Shown here: piece after piece, positions 8,263-17,334 of the stretch
How the letters are laid out: each line of letters starts with the position of its first letter
Position numbering within the stretch: position 1 is the first letter of the stretch
Origin: Ulvibacterium sp965228935
GTDB lineage: Bacteria > Bacteroidota > Bacteroidia > Flavobacteriales > Flavobacteriaceae
Assembly (NCBI RefSeq): GCF_965228935.1
Contig: NZ_OZ245846.1
Location: forward strand, 2,232,001 to 2,296,000
Reading direction: 5' to 3'
Length of the DNA stretch: 64,000 nucleotides
Position numbers and translations under genes: made by a program
The notes under the pieces: generated by a model
The model's database searches: none
Seen by the model: only the letters and a program-made list of their open reading frames with translations
Told to the model about the DNA's origin: nothing

Positions 8263-9729
8263 TTATACCCTGGGCAAGTCCCCGTCACCTTTTAACGGCA
8301 ATTCCGAACTTCCCATAAGATAAGTATCTACATGATGTGCTGCCTGTCTCCCTTCGGAAATGGCCCAAACAATAAGCGACTGCCCCCTTCTTTGGTCACC
8401 TGCCACAAAGACGCCCGGTACATTGGTTTGATAATTCGTTTCCGTTGCCTTGATATTGGTTCTTTGGTCAGCCTCCAATCCCAGCTGTTCGGCTATGGTC
8501 ATTTCAGATCCGGTGAATCCTAGGGCCAAGAGTGCCAATTCGCATTCCCATTCTTTTTCCGTTCCCTCAACCTCCTTCAAAATGGGGCGTTTTCCAGGTT
8601 GTTTTATCCACTCGACCTCCGAAGTGATCAACCCTTTTAAATTACCCTCTTTATCCCCAATAAATTCTTTGGTGGAGATACTGAAAAAACGTTCGGCCCC
8701 TTCTTTGTGGGAGGAACTGGTACGTAGTCGCATGGGCCAGAATGGCCAAGGCTGGCCCTCGGGCCTATCCGTTGTAGCCATGGGCATTATCTCGAAATTG
8801 GACACTGATTTTGCCCCCTGACGGAACGAAGTACCAATGCAATCCGATCCGGTATCGCCACCGCCTATAACAATAACGTTTTTATCGGTAGCCAAAATTT
8901 CCTCATCAAATTTTTTGACGCCATCTACCCTTCGGTTGTTCTGGGGGAGAAAATCCATGGCCTGTACAACACCTTTTAAATCGGCCCCTTTTATGGGTAA
9001 ATTTCTGCGGACCGTGGCGCCGCCACAAAGAACGATGGCATCAAAATCCTGTTTCAGTTGGGTAGCTTCGATATCCTTTCCGACATGGACACCACAAAGG
9101 AATTCGATACCTTCCTCCTCCAGAATCTTCAATCTTCGATCTATGATGTGTTTTTCCATTTTAAAGTCGGGGATGCCATAGCGCAATAAGCCTCCAGGTT
9201 TTTCATCCCGCTCAAATACCGTAACCCAGTGTCCGGCACGGTTCAATTGCTGAGCCGCAGCCAATCCCGCTGGCCCGGAACCAACCACCGCAACCTTTTT
9301 TTCAGTTCTTGTTTTTGGGGGTTTGGCTTCCACCCATCCTTTTTTAAAGGCAGTCTCCGCAATGTTCTTTTCTATATTCTCTATGGACACGGGATCTTCA
9401 TTGATACCCAGCACACACGCTTCTTCACAGGGTGCGGGGCACAGCCGACCCGTGAACTCGGGAAAGTTGTTGGTGGCATGCAAAATGCTGGCCGCCTTTT
9501 CCCATTTACCTCGGTACACCGCATCATTAAAATCTGGGATCAAGTTGCCCAATGGACATCCACTGTGACAAAAAGGAATCCCACAGTCCATACAACGAGC
9601 TCCTTGATCCTTGAGTTCCTTTTCCTTCATAGGAAGGGTAAACTCCTTGAAGTTTTTAACGCGCTCCTCAACAGGGGCATACTCCTCTACTTTTCTATCG
9701 AATTCCAAAAATCCTGTTATCTTTCCCAT
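8263..9729 (-). CDS. gltD: Glutamate synthase (NADPH) small subunit
   Basis: 488 residues, full length for the GOGAT beta subunit. It passes electrons from NADPH through FAD and iron-sulfur clusters to the large subunit, which makes two glutamates from glutamine and 2-oxoglutarate. Visible features: cluster cysteines C46, C49, C54, C58 (CMDCGIPFCHSGCP) and C97, C101, C105 (CPAPCEEAC); the FAD Rossmann motif VVGSGPAG at about 148-155; a second nucleotide-binding motif VIGGGDTGSDC near 287-297; and the C-terminal GD-containing FAD loop FVAGDQRRGQSLIV. It lies 8 bases after gltB on the same strand, so the pair is one operon ending at the terminator at 8217-8256. Confidence 0.96.
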   Translation of the reverse strand: MGKITGFLEFDRKVEEYAPVEERVKNFKEFTLPMKEKELKDQGARCMDCGIPFCHSGCPLGNLIPDFNDAVYRGKWEKAASILHATNNFPEFTGRLCPAPCEEACVLGINEDPVSIENIEKNIAETAFKKGWVEAKPPKTRTEKKVAVVGSGPAGLAAAQQLNRAGHWVTVFERDEKPGGLLRYGIPDFKMEKHIIDRRLKILEEEGIEFLCGVHVGKDIEATQLKQDFDAIVLCGGATVRRNLPIKGADLKGVVQAMDFLPQNNRRVDGVKKFDEEILATDKNVIVIGGGDTGSDCIGTSFRQGAKSVSNFEIMPMATTDRPEGQPWPFWPMRLRTSSSHKEGAERFFSISTKEFIGDKEGNLKGLITSEVEWIKQPGKRPILKEVEGTEKEWECELALLALGFTGSEMTIAEQLGLEADQRTNIKATETNYQTNVPGVFVAGDQRRGQSLIVWAISEGRQAAHHVDTYLMGSSELPLKGDGDLPRV

Positions 9730-9737
9730 TTCTCGAA

Positions 9738-12700
9738 TTATATGGTTTCCAATTTTTCTTTTTCCAAACGGATCAAAGCTTGCTTATACTCCTCAGGGAA
9801 CACCTTGACGAATTTAGGAAGACTTTCCTCCCAATCCTCTAAGATGCGCTGTGCCAATGGGCTAAGGGTAGCATTATAATGATTCTCGATGAGTTCCCTA
9901 AGTTGTTTTATATCATTGTCCTCATCCACCTCCAAGAGGTTCAGGGTTTCTGTATTGCATTTTTGCCTAAATGTCTTTTTTTCATCAAAAACATAGGCGA
10001 TACCACCGCTCATTCCCGCGCCAAAATTCCTTCCTACTTCACCTAGGATTACCGCAATACCACCGGTCATATACTCGCAACCGTGATCGCCGATTCCCTC
10101 AACGACGGCTTTGGCACCGGAGTTTCTGACACAGAAACGTTCCCCTGCCTTTCCGTTTATATAAGCTTCGCCGGAAGTTGCCCCATATAAGGTTACATTA
10201 CCGGTAATCACATTTTCCTCAGGTTGTAAGGTAGATTTGTACGGAACTTTAATGACCAATTTGGCACCGGATAACCCTTTGCCCAAATAGTCATTGGTAT
10301 TTCCGTTGACCACCATGGTCAATCCCTTTGTAGCAAAGGCTCCGAAACTTTGTCCTGCAGATCCGGTAAAATTCAGTTTTAACGTATTTTCCGGAAGTCC
10401 TTCCGCACCGTATATTTTTGATATTTCGTTGCTAATGATAGCCCCTACCGCGCGATCCGTATTGTGTATGGGGAAGTCCAAGGTCAATTTTTCCTTTCGG
10501 AACAAGGCCGGATGCGCCTGCGCGATAATATCAAATTCAATGGACTTGTCCACATCGTGCTGTTGCTTCTGGGTGTTGTAGAATTTAGTACCCGTAGGGA
10601 CATCTACTTGGTACAAAATTGGGGTAAGGTCAATTCCCGCCGCCTTATAATGTTCAATGGCCTTTTTTCGATCTAATTTTTGAACTTGTCCTACCATTTC
10701 ATTTACGGTCCTGAAGCCCAATTGGGCCATGATTTCCCTAAGCTCCTGGGCCACAAAATACATGTAATTGACTACGTGCTCAGGTTTTCCCTCGAACTTT
10801 TTGCGCAATTCCGGATTTTGGGTCGCAATACCTACCGGACAGGTATTTAAATGGCAAACACGCATCATAATACATCCGGAAGCCACTAATGGGGCCGTTG
10901 CAAATCCGAATTCCTCGGCACCCAAAAGACAGGCCACGGCCACATCCCTTCCCGTTTTTAATTGCCCGTCACATTCAAGGACGACCCGGTTCCTAAGATC
11001 ATTGAGCACCAAAGTCTGTTGTGCTTCCGCAATTCCCAGCTCCCAAGGGAGTCCGGCATGTTTTAAGGAGGTCAGGGGAGAGGCCCCTGTGCCGCCATCG
11101 AATCCGGAAATCAATATTACATCCGCCTTCGCCTTTGAGACTCCGGCCGCTACGGTTCCCACCCCGACTTCGGAAACCAATTTTACGTTGACCCGTGCTT
11201 TTCTATTGGCGGATTTTAAATCGAAGATCAATTGGGACAAATCCTCAATAGAATAGATATCGTGATGCGGAGGAGGTGAAATCAAGCCTACGTAGGGAGT
11301 GGAGTTCCTCGTCTTTGCTATCGCAGGATTTACTTTTGGGCCAGGAAGTTGTCCACCTTCACCGGGTTTGGCCCCCTGGGCCATTTTAATCTGTATCTCC
11401 TGGGCGTTTGTAAGGTAATTGGAAGTTACCCCAAACCTTCCCGAAGCTACTTGTTTTATGGCACTGTTGCGCCAATCGCCCGTTGCATTTCTATAAAATC
11501 GTTCGGCATCTTCCCCGCCTTCGCCAGAATTGCTCTTTCCGCCTATACGGTTCATGGCTATGGCCAAGTTTTCATGGGCTTCCTTGCTTATAGATCCGTA
11601 GGACATGGCCCCGGTCTTGAAACGTTTAACGATTTCGGTCCATGGTTCCACTTCATCCAGTGGAATAGGGTCGAAATTGGAAAATTCAAATAAACCCCTA
11701 ATGGTCATTAGATTTTTTGACTGTTCGTTCACCATTTCGGAGAATTCCTTATAGGTGCCGGATTCGTTGTTACGAACAGCTTTTTGTAGCTTGGCGATGG
11801 ATAAGGGATTGAACATATGCTTCTCCCCATCCCTTCTCCAACGATATTCCCCACCGATCTCCAAATCAAGAGTAGCTGCCAATTCCTTTTTGCCAAATGC
11901 CTTTTTATGTCGCTTTGCGATTTCCTTTTCAATCTCATACAACCCGATACCCTGAATTCGAGTGGGTGTGTTGGGGAAATATTTGTCAACTACTTTGGTA
12001 TTTATACCAATACATTCAAACAATTGCGAGCCTCGGTACGAATTCAAGGTAGAGATACCTATTTTGTTCATCACTTTTAGGATTCCCTTGCCGATGGCCT
12101 TGTTATAATTCTCAATGGCTTCTTCGAAAGTGAATTCGGTAATATCATTTTCTTCAATCTGTTCCCTGATGATTTCATTTACCAGATACGGGTTTATCGC
12201 ACTCGCCCCAAATCCGAACAAAAGGCAAAAGTGATGTACTTCCCTTGGCTCGGCGGACTCAATGATCATACTGAGTTTTGAGCGTTTGCCCAACCTTTGG
12301 AGTCCACTATTCACATAGGAACACGCTAGAAGGGCGGGAATTGGCGCATTTTCCGCACTAACATATCTATCGGAAAGAATAATGATGTTGGCCCCTTCGT
12401 CAATGGCCCTGGAAGCCTGATCCAAAATGGATTGCAGTGCATCCTCAAGGCCATTATGACCTTTTTGGACCTCGTACAAAATGGGTATGGAAACCACTTT
12501 ATAATCCGGACTGGAATCGTAATTCTTTATTTTGTCCAAATCCTCCTTGGAAATGACCGGGTTCTGGATTTTTAGTTTTCTGCAGTGGTATTCCGTAATG
12601 TCGAAAATGTTGTGATCCATGCCCAAGGTAAGGCTGATGTCCGTAATCAATTCCTCACGAATACCGTCCAAGGGAGGATTGGTAACCTGCGCGAAAAGCT

Positions 12701-14255
12701 GTTTAAAATAGTTATAAAGCAACTGGGGACGTTCTGAAAGTACTGCTATGGGCGTATCCGAACCCATGGAACCGATAGGTTCCTTGGCATTCTTGCCCAT
12801 AGGTAGGATTATGGTATTGATGTCCTCCAAGGTATATCCAAAAGCGGATTTCCGCTTTTCCAATGTTGCCTCTCCCAAGAATAAGGGGCAATCGTTGTAG
12901 GGAATATCCCGGAGATGTACCAAATTATTGTCCAGCCATTTTTTATAGGGATGCCTTTGTGCGATTTCCTCTTTTATTTCCTCATCGTTCACAATTCTTC
13001 CCTCTTCCATGTTCACCAGGAACATTTTGCCAGGCTCCAACCTGCCGTGATATTCTATATTTTCAGGCTCCAACTCCATGACTCCGGTTTCCGAGGACAT
13101 CACTACATATCCATCCTTGGTCACCGAATATCGGGAAGGTCTCAATCCGTTCCTGTCTAAAACCGCACCTATATAGTTTCCATCGGTAAATGGTATAGAA
13201 GCAGGTCCGTCCCAAGGTTCCATAACGCAGGAATTGTATTCATAAAAGGCACGTTTGGCTTGGGACATTTCGGAATTCTTTTCCCAAGCTTCGGGAACCA
13301 ACATCATCATAACCTCCGGCAATGACCTACCGGTCATCAACAAAAGCTCAACCACCATGTCCATTGTTGCAGAATCCGATTTTCCAGGAAGGATTATGGG
13401 GAGTATTTCCTTTATTTGCGGACCGAACAAATCACTATGAAGCAAGCCCTCCCTGGAACGCATCCTTGAGACATTACCGCGCAGCGTATTGATTTCACCA
13501 TTATGGCACATATAGCGGAAAGGTTGTGCCAAATCCCAAGTGGGGAAAGTATTGGTAGAAAACCTTTGGTGGACCAAGGCCAATCTCGTAACCACTTTGG
13601 GGTTCATCAGGTCCTTGTAATACAAACTGATGTCTTTGGGCATCAATAGTCCCTTAAAAATGATGATTTTAGTGGAGAGACTCGGGATATAAAAGAATTT
13701 ACTCTCGGAAAGTTTGGATTCAATTATGGTATGTTCGGTAACCTTACGGGCTATGAAAAGCTTTATGTTAAAGTCAAAATAGCTTTGTCCTGTAGTTTCC
13801 TTTCCGACAAAGATTTGTTTTACAAAAGGCTCCGTTTCCATGGCAATACGACCAGGCACGGACTTATTGACCGGAACATCGCGCCAACCCAACAAATTGA
13901 GTCCTTGTTTTTTAATATTTTCCTCAAGGACCGAAATACAGAAGTTCCGCTGGTTTTCTTTTTGTGGTAAAAAAACATTGCTCACGGCATATCCCCCTGG
14001 CTCCGGAAGCTCAAAACTGCAAACATCCTTAAAGAAATCATGGGGGATGTCGATTAGGATACCTGCCCCGTCACCTGTTTTTCCATCCGCGCTTACTGCA
14101 CCTCTATGCTCCAATTTATCCAGTATCTCCAGGGCCTTATGAATAATGTCATTGGATTTCTTCCCCTTAAGGCTACAGATAAAACCTGCGCCACAGTTAT
14201 CATGTTCAAATTCCGGTAGGTATAACCCTTGCTTCTTCAATTCCATTAGGTACAA
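9738..14255 (-). CDS. gltB: Glutamate synthase large subunit
   Basis: 1505 residues, as usual for the GOGAT alpha subunit. The class II glutamine amidotransferase domain needs an N-terminal Cys exposed by propeptide removal; here that Cys is C21 (EFEHDN-CGAGFICS), so about 20 residues would be cleaved. Met4 is an equally possible start. Central and FMN/synthase domains follow (about 470-760 and 790-1160), including SGEGGEDAERF and GFDGGTGASPLTSLKHAGLP. The 3Fe-4S cysteines are in CIMMRVCHLNTCPVG. The GxGxG beta-helix domain covers about 1240-1440 (TGGIAVILGEVGRNFGAGMSGG region). It is transcribed ahead of gltD. The upstream region has an inverted repeat and a -7-like box, listed separately. 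Confidence 0.96.
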   Translation of the reverse strand: MYLMELKKQGLYLPEFEHDNCGAGFICSLKGKKSNDIIHKALEILDKLEHRGAVSADGKTGDGAGILIDIPHDFFKDVCSFELPEPGGYAVSNVFLPQKENQRNFCISVLEENIKKQGLNLLGWRDVPVNKSVPGRIAMETEPFVKQIFVGKETTGQSYFDFNIKLFIARKVTEHTIIESKLSESKFFYIPSLSTKIIIFKGLLMPKDISLYYKDLMNPKVVTRLALVHQRFSTNTFPTWDLAQPFRYMCHNGEINTLRGNVSRMRSREGLLHSDLFGPQIKEILPIILPGKSDSATMDMVVELLLMTGRSLPEVMMMLVPEAWEKNSEMSQAKRAFYEYNSCVMEPWDGPASIPFTDGNYIGAVLDRNGLRPSRYSVTKDGYVVMSSETGVMELEPENIEYHGRLEPGKMFLVNMEEGRIVNDEEIKEEIAQRHPYKKWLDNNLVHLRDIPYNDCPLFLGEATLEKRKSAFGYTLEDINTIILPMGKNAKEPIGSMGSDTPIAVLSERPQLLYNYFKQLFAQVTNPPLDGIREELITDISLTLGMDHNIFDITEYHCRKLKIQNPVISKEDLDKIKNYDSSPDYKVVSIPILYEVQKGHNGLEDALQSILDQASRAIDEGANIIILSDRYVSAENAPIPALLACSYVNSGLQRLGKRSKLSMIIESAEPREVHHFCLLFGFGASAINPYLVNEIIREQIEENDITEFTFEEAIENYNKAIGKGILKVMNKIGISTLNSYRGSQLFECIGINTKVVDKYFPNTPTRIQGIGLYEIEKEIAKRHKKAFGKKELAATLDLEIGGEYRWRRDGEKHMFNPLSIAKLQKAVRNNESGTYKEFSEMVNEQSKNLMTIRGLFEFSNFDPIPLDEVEPWTEIVKRFKTGAMSYGSISKEAHENLAIAMNRIGGKSNSGEGGEDAERFYRNATGDWRNSAIKQVASGRFGVTSNYLTNAQEIQIKMAQGAKPGEGGQLPGPKVNPAIAKTRNSTPYVGLISPPPHHDIYSIEDLSQLIFDLKSANRKARVNVKLVSEVGVGTVAAGVSKAKADVILISGFDGGTGASPLTSLKHAGLPWELGIAEAQQTLVLNDLRNRVVLECDGQLKTGRDVAVACLLGAEEFGFATAPLVASGCIMMRVCHLNTCPVGIATQNPELRKKFEGKPEHVVNYMYFVAQELREIMAQLGFRTVNEMVGQVQKLDRKKAIEHYKAAGIDLTPILYQVDVPTGTKFYNTQKQQHDVDKSIEFDIIAQAHPALFRKEKLTLDFPIHNTDRAVGAIISNEISKIYGAEGLPENTLKLNFTGSAGQSFGAFATKGLTMVVNGNTNDYLGKGLSGAKLVIKVPYKSTLQPEENVITGNVTLYGATSGEAYINGKAGERFCVRNSGAKAVVEGIGDHGCEYMTGGIAVILGEVGRNFGAGMSGGIAYVFDEKKTFRQKCNTETLNLLEVDEDNDIKQLRELIENHYNATLSPLAQRILEDWEESLPKFVKVFPEEYKQALIRLEKEKLETI

Positions 14256-14312
14256 TTTAGTTTGTTTGTTAAAGGCCTTCTGTAATTTGGTATGCCTTTG
14301 AGTAGATGTACG

Positions 14313-14337
14313 TGTTTGAAATAATGTGCTTCAAACA
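14313..14337. promoter_or_regulatory. Inverted repeat upstream of gltB, possible operator
   Basis: TGTTTGAA (14313-14320), nine bases, TTCAAACA (14330-14337), a perfect 8-bp dyad. The centre lies about 70 bases upstream of the gltB start and just downstream of a possible -7 box for gltB. This is a plausible place for a repressor of ammonia-assimilation genes. The binding protein is unknown. Confidence 0.42.
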
Positions 14338-14351
14338 TTATGGTATTTCTT

Positions 14352-14359
14352 CAAAAATA
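14352..14359 (-). promoter_or_regulatory. Possible -7 box for gltBD
   Basis: Reads TATTTTTG on the minus strand, matching all six fixed positions of TAnnTTTG. It is about 97 bases upstream of the gltB start. No convincing -33 TTTG sits 19 bases further up, and A/T-rich surroundings raise the chance of a random match. Confidence 0.35.
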
Positions 14360-14661
14360 GCATTATTGATGAATTATTTATATTAAATCAAAAAAAAGAC
14401 AAAATAAAATTCAACAATTAGAATAAAATGCTTAAAAATATTCAAAAACGAATTTTTGGTCGGTTTAATTTATTAGAATGATAAATTTAAGAAATCCGAA
14501 AAGGTCTCAAAAAGAATTTATGGGGTAAGTCGCCCTGTTTTGGAAATATATAACAAATACCCCCTATGTTTTTAAAGGGGCAACACTTTGAATTGTTCAA
14601 AAAATAAAAACTACCCCTTATTTGTTGAGGTATGCGAACGGAGTACGGATGGGTTGGTTCA

Positions 14662-15804
14662 TCAATCCCTTAAAATATCCCTTGAGATAACGATTTTTTG
14701 AATTTCGGAAGTACCTTCATAAATCTGTGTAATCTTGGCATCGCGCATTAACCGCTCCACATGGTAATCTTTTACAAAACCATTGCCACCATGGATTTGA
14801 ACGGCTTCGACCGTGGTTTCCATGGCCACTTGGGAGGCGTACAGTTTGGCCATTGCCCCTGAAAGGTCATAGTTGTTCCCTTGATCTTTGTCCCAGGCCG
14901 CCTTGTACACCAAATGGCGGGCCGCCTCTATTTGTGTATGCATATCCGCCAATTTAAAGGCAATAGCCTGATGATTTGATATCTCCGTCCCAAACGCTTT
15001 ACGTTCCTTGGAGTACTTCAATGCCATCTCATAGGCCCCCGCAGCAATACCTAATGCCTGTGCGGCGATTCCGATTCTACCTCCGGCCAGGGTTTTCATG
15101 GCAAATTTGAAGCCAAAACCATCTTCGCCTATCCGGTTTTCCTTGGGTACAATAACATCATTGAAAACCAGGGAATGGGTATCGCTTCCCCGGATGCCCA
15201 ATTTATTCTCCTTGGGGCCTATTTCAAAACCTTCCATCCCCTTTTCCACAATCAGCGCGTTGATACCTTTGTGCCCCTTTTCCTTGTTCGTCTGTGCGAT
15301 GACCAAATAAACTTCCGCGGTATTGCCGTTGGTTATCCAGTTTTTGGTCCCGTTCAATACGTAATGATTACCTTTGTCCAGAGCCGTGGTCCTTTGTGAG
15401 GTAGCGTCACTGCCCGCCTCTGGTTCGGAAAGACAGAATGCCCCAATAATCTCACCTGTAGCCAAGCGTTTTAGGTATTTTTCTTTTTGGGCCTCGCTTC
15501 CAAAGGTCTCCAGTCCCCAACAGACCAAGGAATTATTGACCGAAACCACAACCGACGCCGACGAATCTACTTTTGAGAATTCTTCCATGGCAATGGCATA
15601 GGATAAGGTATCCAGTCCGCTACCACCATATTGGGGATCTACCATCATGCCCATAAATCCCAGTTCCCCCATTTTTTTTATCTGTGCCGTTGGAAATTTT
15701 TGCTCCTCGTCACGGGCTATTACACCGGGAAGTAGTTCGTTTTGGGCAAAATCCCGAGCGGCCTGCCGTATCATCAATTGCTCTTCGGATAAGGTAAAAT
15801 CCAT
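14662..15804 (-). CDS. Acyl-CoA dehydrogenase
   Basis: 380 residues, the standard length for short/medium-chain acyl-CoA dehydrogenases, which oxidise acyl-CoA to trans-2-enoyl-CoA with FAD in the cytoplasm. Visible family signatures: AFCLSEPEAGSDA (FAD/substrate loop, about 122-134), the WITNG segment, the ERKAFG stretch, the QIHGGNGF motif, and the C-terminal YEGTSEIQ in which E363 is the catalytic base. It is closest in look to butyryl-CoA/short-chain enzymes, but chain length cannot be fixed by eye. It is monocistronic, with a -7-like box 25 bases before the start, and diverges from the amino-acid dehydrogenase gene. Confidence 0.93.
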   Translation of the reverse strand: MDFTLSEEQLMIRQAARDFAQNELLPGVIARDEEQKFPTAQIKKMGELGFMGMMVDPQYGGSGLDTLSYAIAMEEFSKVDSSASVVVSVNNSLVCWGLETFGSEAQKEKYLKRLATGEIIGAFCLSEPEAGSDATSQRTTALDKGNHYVLNGTKNWITNGNTAEVYLVIAQTNKEKGHKGINALIVEKGMEGFEIGPKENKLGIRGSDTHSLVFNDVIVPKENRIGEDGFGFKFAMKTLAGGRIGIAAQALGIAAGAYEMALKYSKERKAFGTEISNHQAIAFKLADMHTQIEAARHLVYKAAWDKDQGNNYDLSGAMAKLYASQVAMETTVEAVQIHGGNGFVKDYHVERLMRDAKITQIYEGTSEIQKIVISRDILRD

Positions 15805-15828
15805 AAAAATTCACTTATTTTTCTGTCG

Positions 15829-15836
15829 CAAAGATA
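15829..15836 (-). promoter_or_regulatory. Probable -7 box of the acyl-CoA dehydrogenase gene
   Basis: TATCTTTG on the minus strand matches all fixed positions of TAnnTTTG and sits 25 bases before the start codon, leaving a short leader. The expected -33 TTTG is not recognisable. Confidence 0.45.
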
Positions 15837-15939
15837 AGGTTACAGGACTAAATCCAGAGCAGGTTTACCAGCTATTTTCCGTATAGTTAAATTTTGTCAT
15901 AAGGAATCGCAAAACCTACCAAAAGCAATGCCAAATCTC

Positions 15940-15947
15940 TATATTTG
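15940..15947 (+). promoter_or_regulatory. Possible -7 box of the amino-acid dehydrogenase gene
   Basis: TATATTTG, a full match to TAnnTTTG, lies 138 bases upstream of the start at 16086. No -33 TTTG is seen at 19 bases. If used, the leader would be about 130 bases long. Confidence 0.38.
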
Positions 15948-16085
15948 TTCCCTACTTATCCTTCAAACCGATTTAAGCAAAATAGTATGAGACAACATTA
16001 GCTCCATCCCAGGGAACTACAGAATAATGAAAAGTACTACATACCCAATGTATTCTAAGTCACATACAATTTTAAATCGATTACA

Positions 16086-17318
16086 ATGAAAGAATTACTT
16101 CAGGAATATGAAAACAAGCGACCTGAAATCGTTTTTAACTGGAAAGATCCTGAGACGGAGGCTGAGGGTTGGACGGTCATAAACTCGCTCAGGGGCGGTG
16201 CCGCCGGGGGAGGAACACGCATGCGCGAGGGACTTGATATGAACGAAGTCCTTTCCCTGGCCAAGACCATGGAAGTGAAATTTACCATTTCCGGCCCGCC
16301 GATAGGCGGTGCAAAGTCGGGCATAAACTTCAATCCCCATGACCCAAGGAAAAAGGGGGTGTTGGAAAGGTGGTACCATGCCGTATCGCCCTTGCTTAAA
16401 AGTTATTACGGTACGGGCGGGGACCTCAATGTGGATGAAACCCATGAAGTAGTCCCAATAACTGAAGATGCCGGTGTTTGGCATCCGCAGGAAGGGGTTT
16501 TTAATGGTCATTTTAAACCTACTGAGGCGGATAAAATCAATAGGATAGGGCAGTTGCGACAGGGAGTTATAAAACCCATTGAAGGTGATAGGTATTCTCC
16601 GGATGTTTCCCGAAAATATACGGTAGCGGATATGATTACCGGTTTTGGTGTGGCCGAAGCCGTACGTCACTATTACGATATTTTTGGAGGTAATGTTATG
16701 GGAAAGCGAGCCGTTGTACAGGGTTTTGGTAATGTAGGAGGGGCAGCGGCCTTCTATCTTTCCCAAATGGGGGCAAAAATCGTGGGTATATTGGATCGGA
16801 CCGGGGGGATCATCAATGAAAGTGGATTTACCTTTGACCAGATCAAGCATTTTTTTTTAAATAAGAAAGGGAATAACCTTATGGCCCCGGCGAACCAAAT
16901 GATTCCTTTTGATGAGGTGAAGGAAAGCATATGGGAATTGCCTACCGAAATATTCGCGCCTTGTGCGGCATCAAGGTTAATTACCCAAAAACAGATAACA
17001 AAAATGATGGACACCGGTCTGGAAGTCATTTCCTGTGGAGCCAATGTACCTTTTGCGGACAAAGAAATCTTCTTTGGACCCATTATGGAATATACCGATG
17101 GCAGGGTAAGCCTTATTCCGGATTTTATATCCAACTGCGGTATGGCCCGTGTTTTTGCCTACTTTATGGAGAAAAGAGTGGGAATGGAGGATGAATTGAT
17201 ATTTAATGATACCTCCAATACCATTAGAAAGGCAATTTTGAATATCTTTAAGCAGAATCCTTCGAAAACAAATTTGAGTAGGACGGGATTTGAAATTGCA
17301 TTGAAACAGCTAGTATAA
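16086..17318 (+). CDS. Glu/Leu/Phe/Val-type amino-acid dehydrogenase
   Basis: 410 residues. Reversible NAD(P)-dependent oxidative deamination of an amino acid to its 2-oxo acid, in the cytoplasm. The catalytic Lys lies in GGAKSGI (K77), the GTGGDLNVDE segment (109-118) carries the conserved Asp, and the Rossmann motif GFGNVGG is at 213-219. Length and motif spacing fit the broad Glu/Leu/Phe/Val family, but the amino acid cannot be assigned by eye; leucine or glutamate are both possible. The NhaD antiporter gene starts 16 bases after the stop, so the two form an operon. Confidence 0.9.
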   Translation: MKELLQEYENKRPEIVFNWKDPETEAEGWTVINSLRGGAAGGGTRMREGLDMNEVLSLAKTMEVKFTISGPPIGGAKSGINFNPHDPRKKGVLERWYHAVSPLLKSYYGTGGDLNVDETHEVVPITEDAGVWHPQEGVFNGHFKPTEADKINRIGQLRQGVIKPIEGDRYSPDVSRKYTVADMITGFGVAEAVRHYYDIFGGNVMGKRAVVQGFGNVGGAAAFYLSQMGAKIVGILDRTGGIINESGFTFDQIKHFFLNKKGNNLMAPANQMIPFDEVKESIWELPTEIFAPCAASRLITQKQITKMMDTGLEVISCGANVPFADKEIFFGPIMEYTDGRVSLIPDFISNCGMARVFAYFMEKRVGMEDELIFNDTSNTIRKAILNIFKQNPSKTNLSRTGFEIALKQLV

Positions 17319-17334
17319 CTAAAACCAACCGAGT

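Larger units (their letters stand above)
14256..14661. other. 406-base AT-rich intergenic region upstream of gltB
   Basis: Lies between gltB (starts 14255, minus) and the 3' end of the acyl-CoA dehydrogenase gene (14662, minus). No ORF or RNA gene is credible. It contains the inverted repeat at 14313-14337, a -7-like box at 14352-14359, and a weak hairpin CCCCTAT-N6-AAAGGGG at 14561-14580. That hairpin could help end the acyl-CoA dehydrogenase transcript but has no good T-run. The rest is low-complexity A/T. Confidence 0.6.

Noticed and set aside
9229..9879. A 216-codon plus-strand ORF spanning the gltD-gltB junction
   Set aside because: It runs antisense through two conserved genes, including their intergenic space, and has no plausible domain.
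14561..14580. CCCCTAT-N6-AAAGGGG considered as terminator of the acyl-CoA dehydrogenase gene
   Set aside because: The stem has a mismatch and no T-run follows on the minus strand; kept only as a note in the intergenic entry.
16095..16850. A 251-codon minus-strand ORF antisense to the amino-acid dehydrogenase
   Set aside because: The opposite strand encodes all catalytic motifs of the dehydrogenase. The antisense product matches nothing recognisable.
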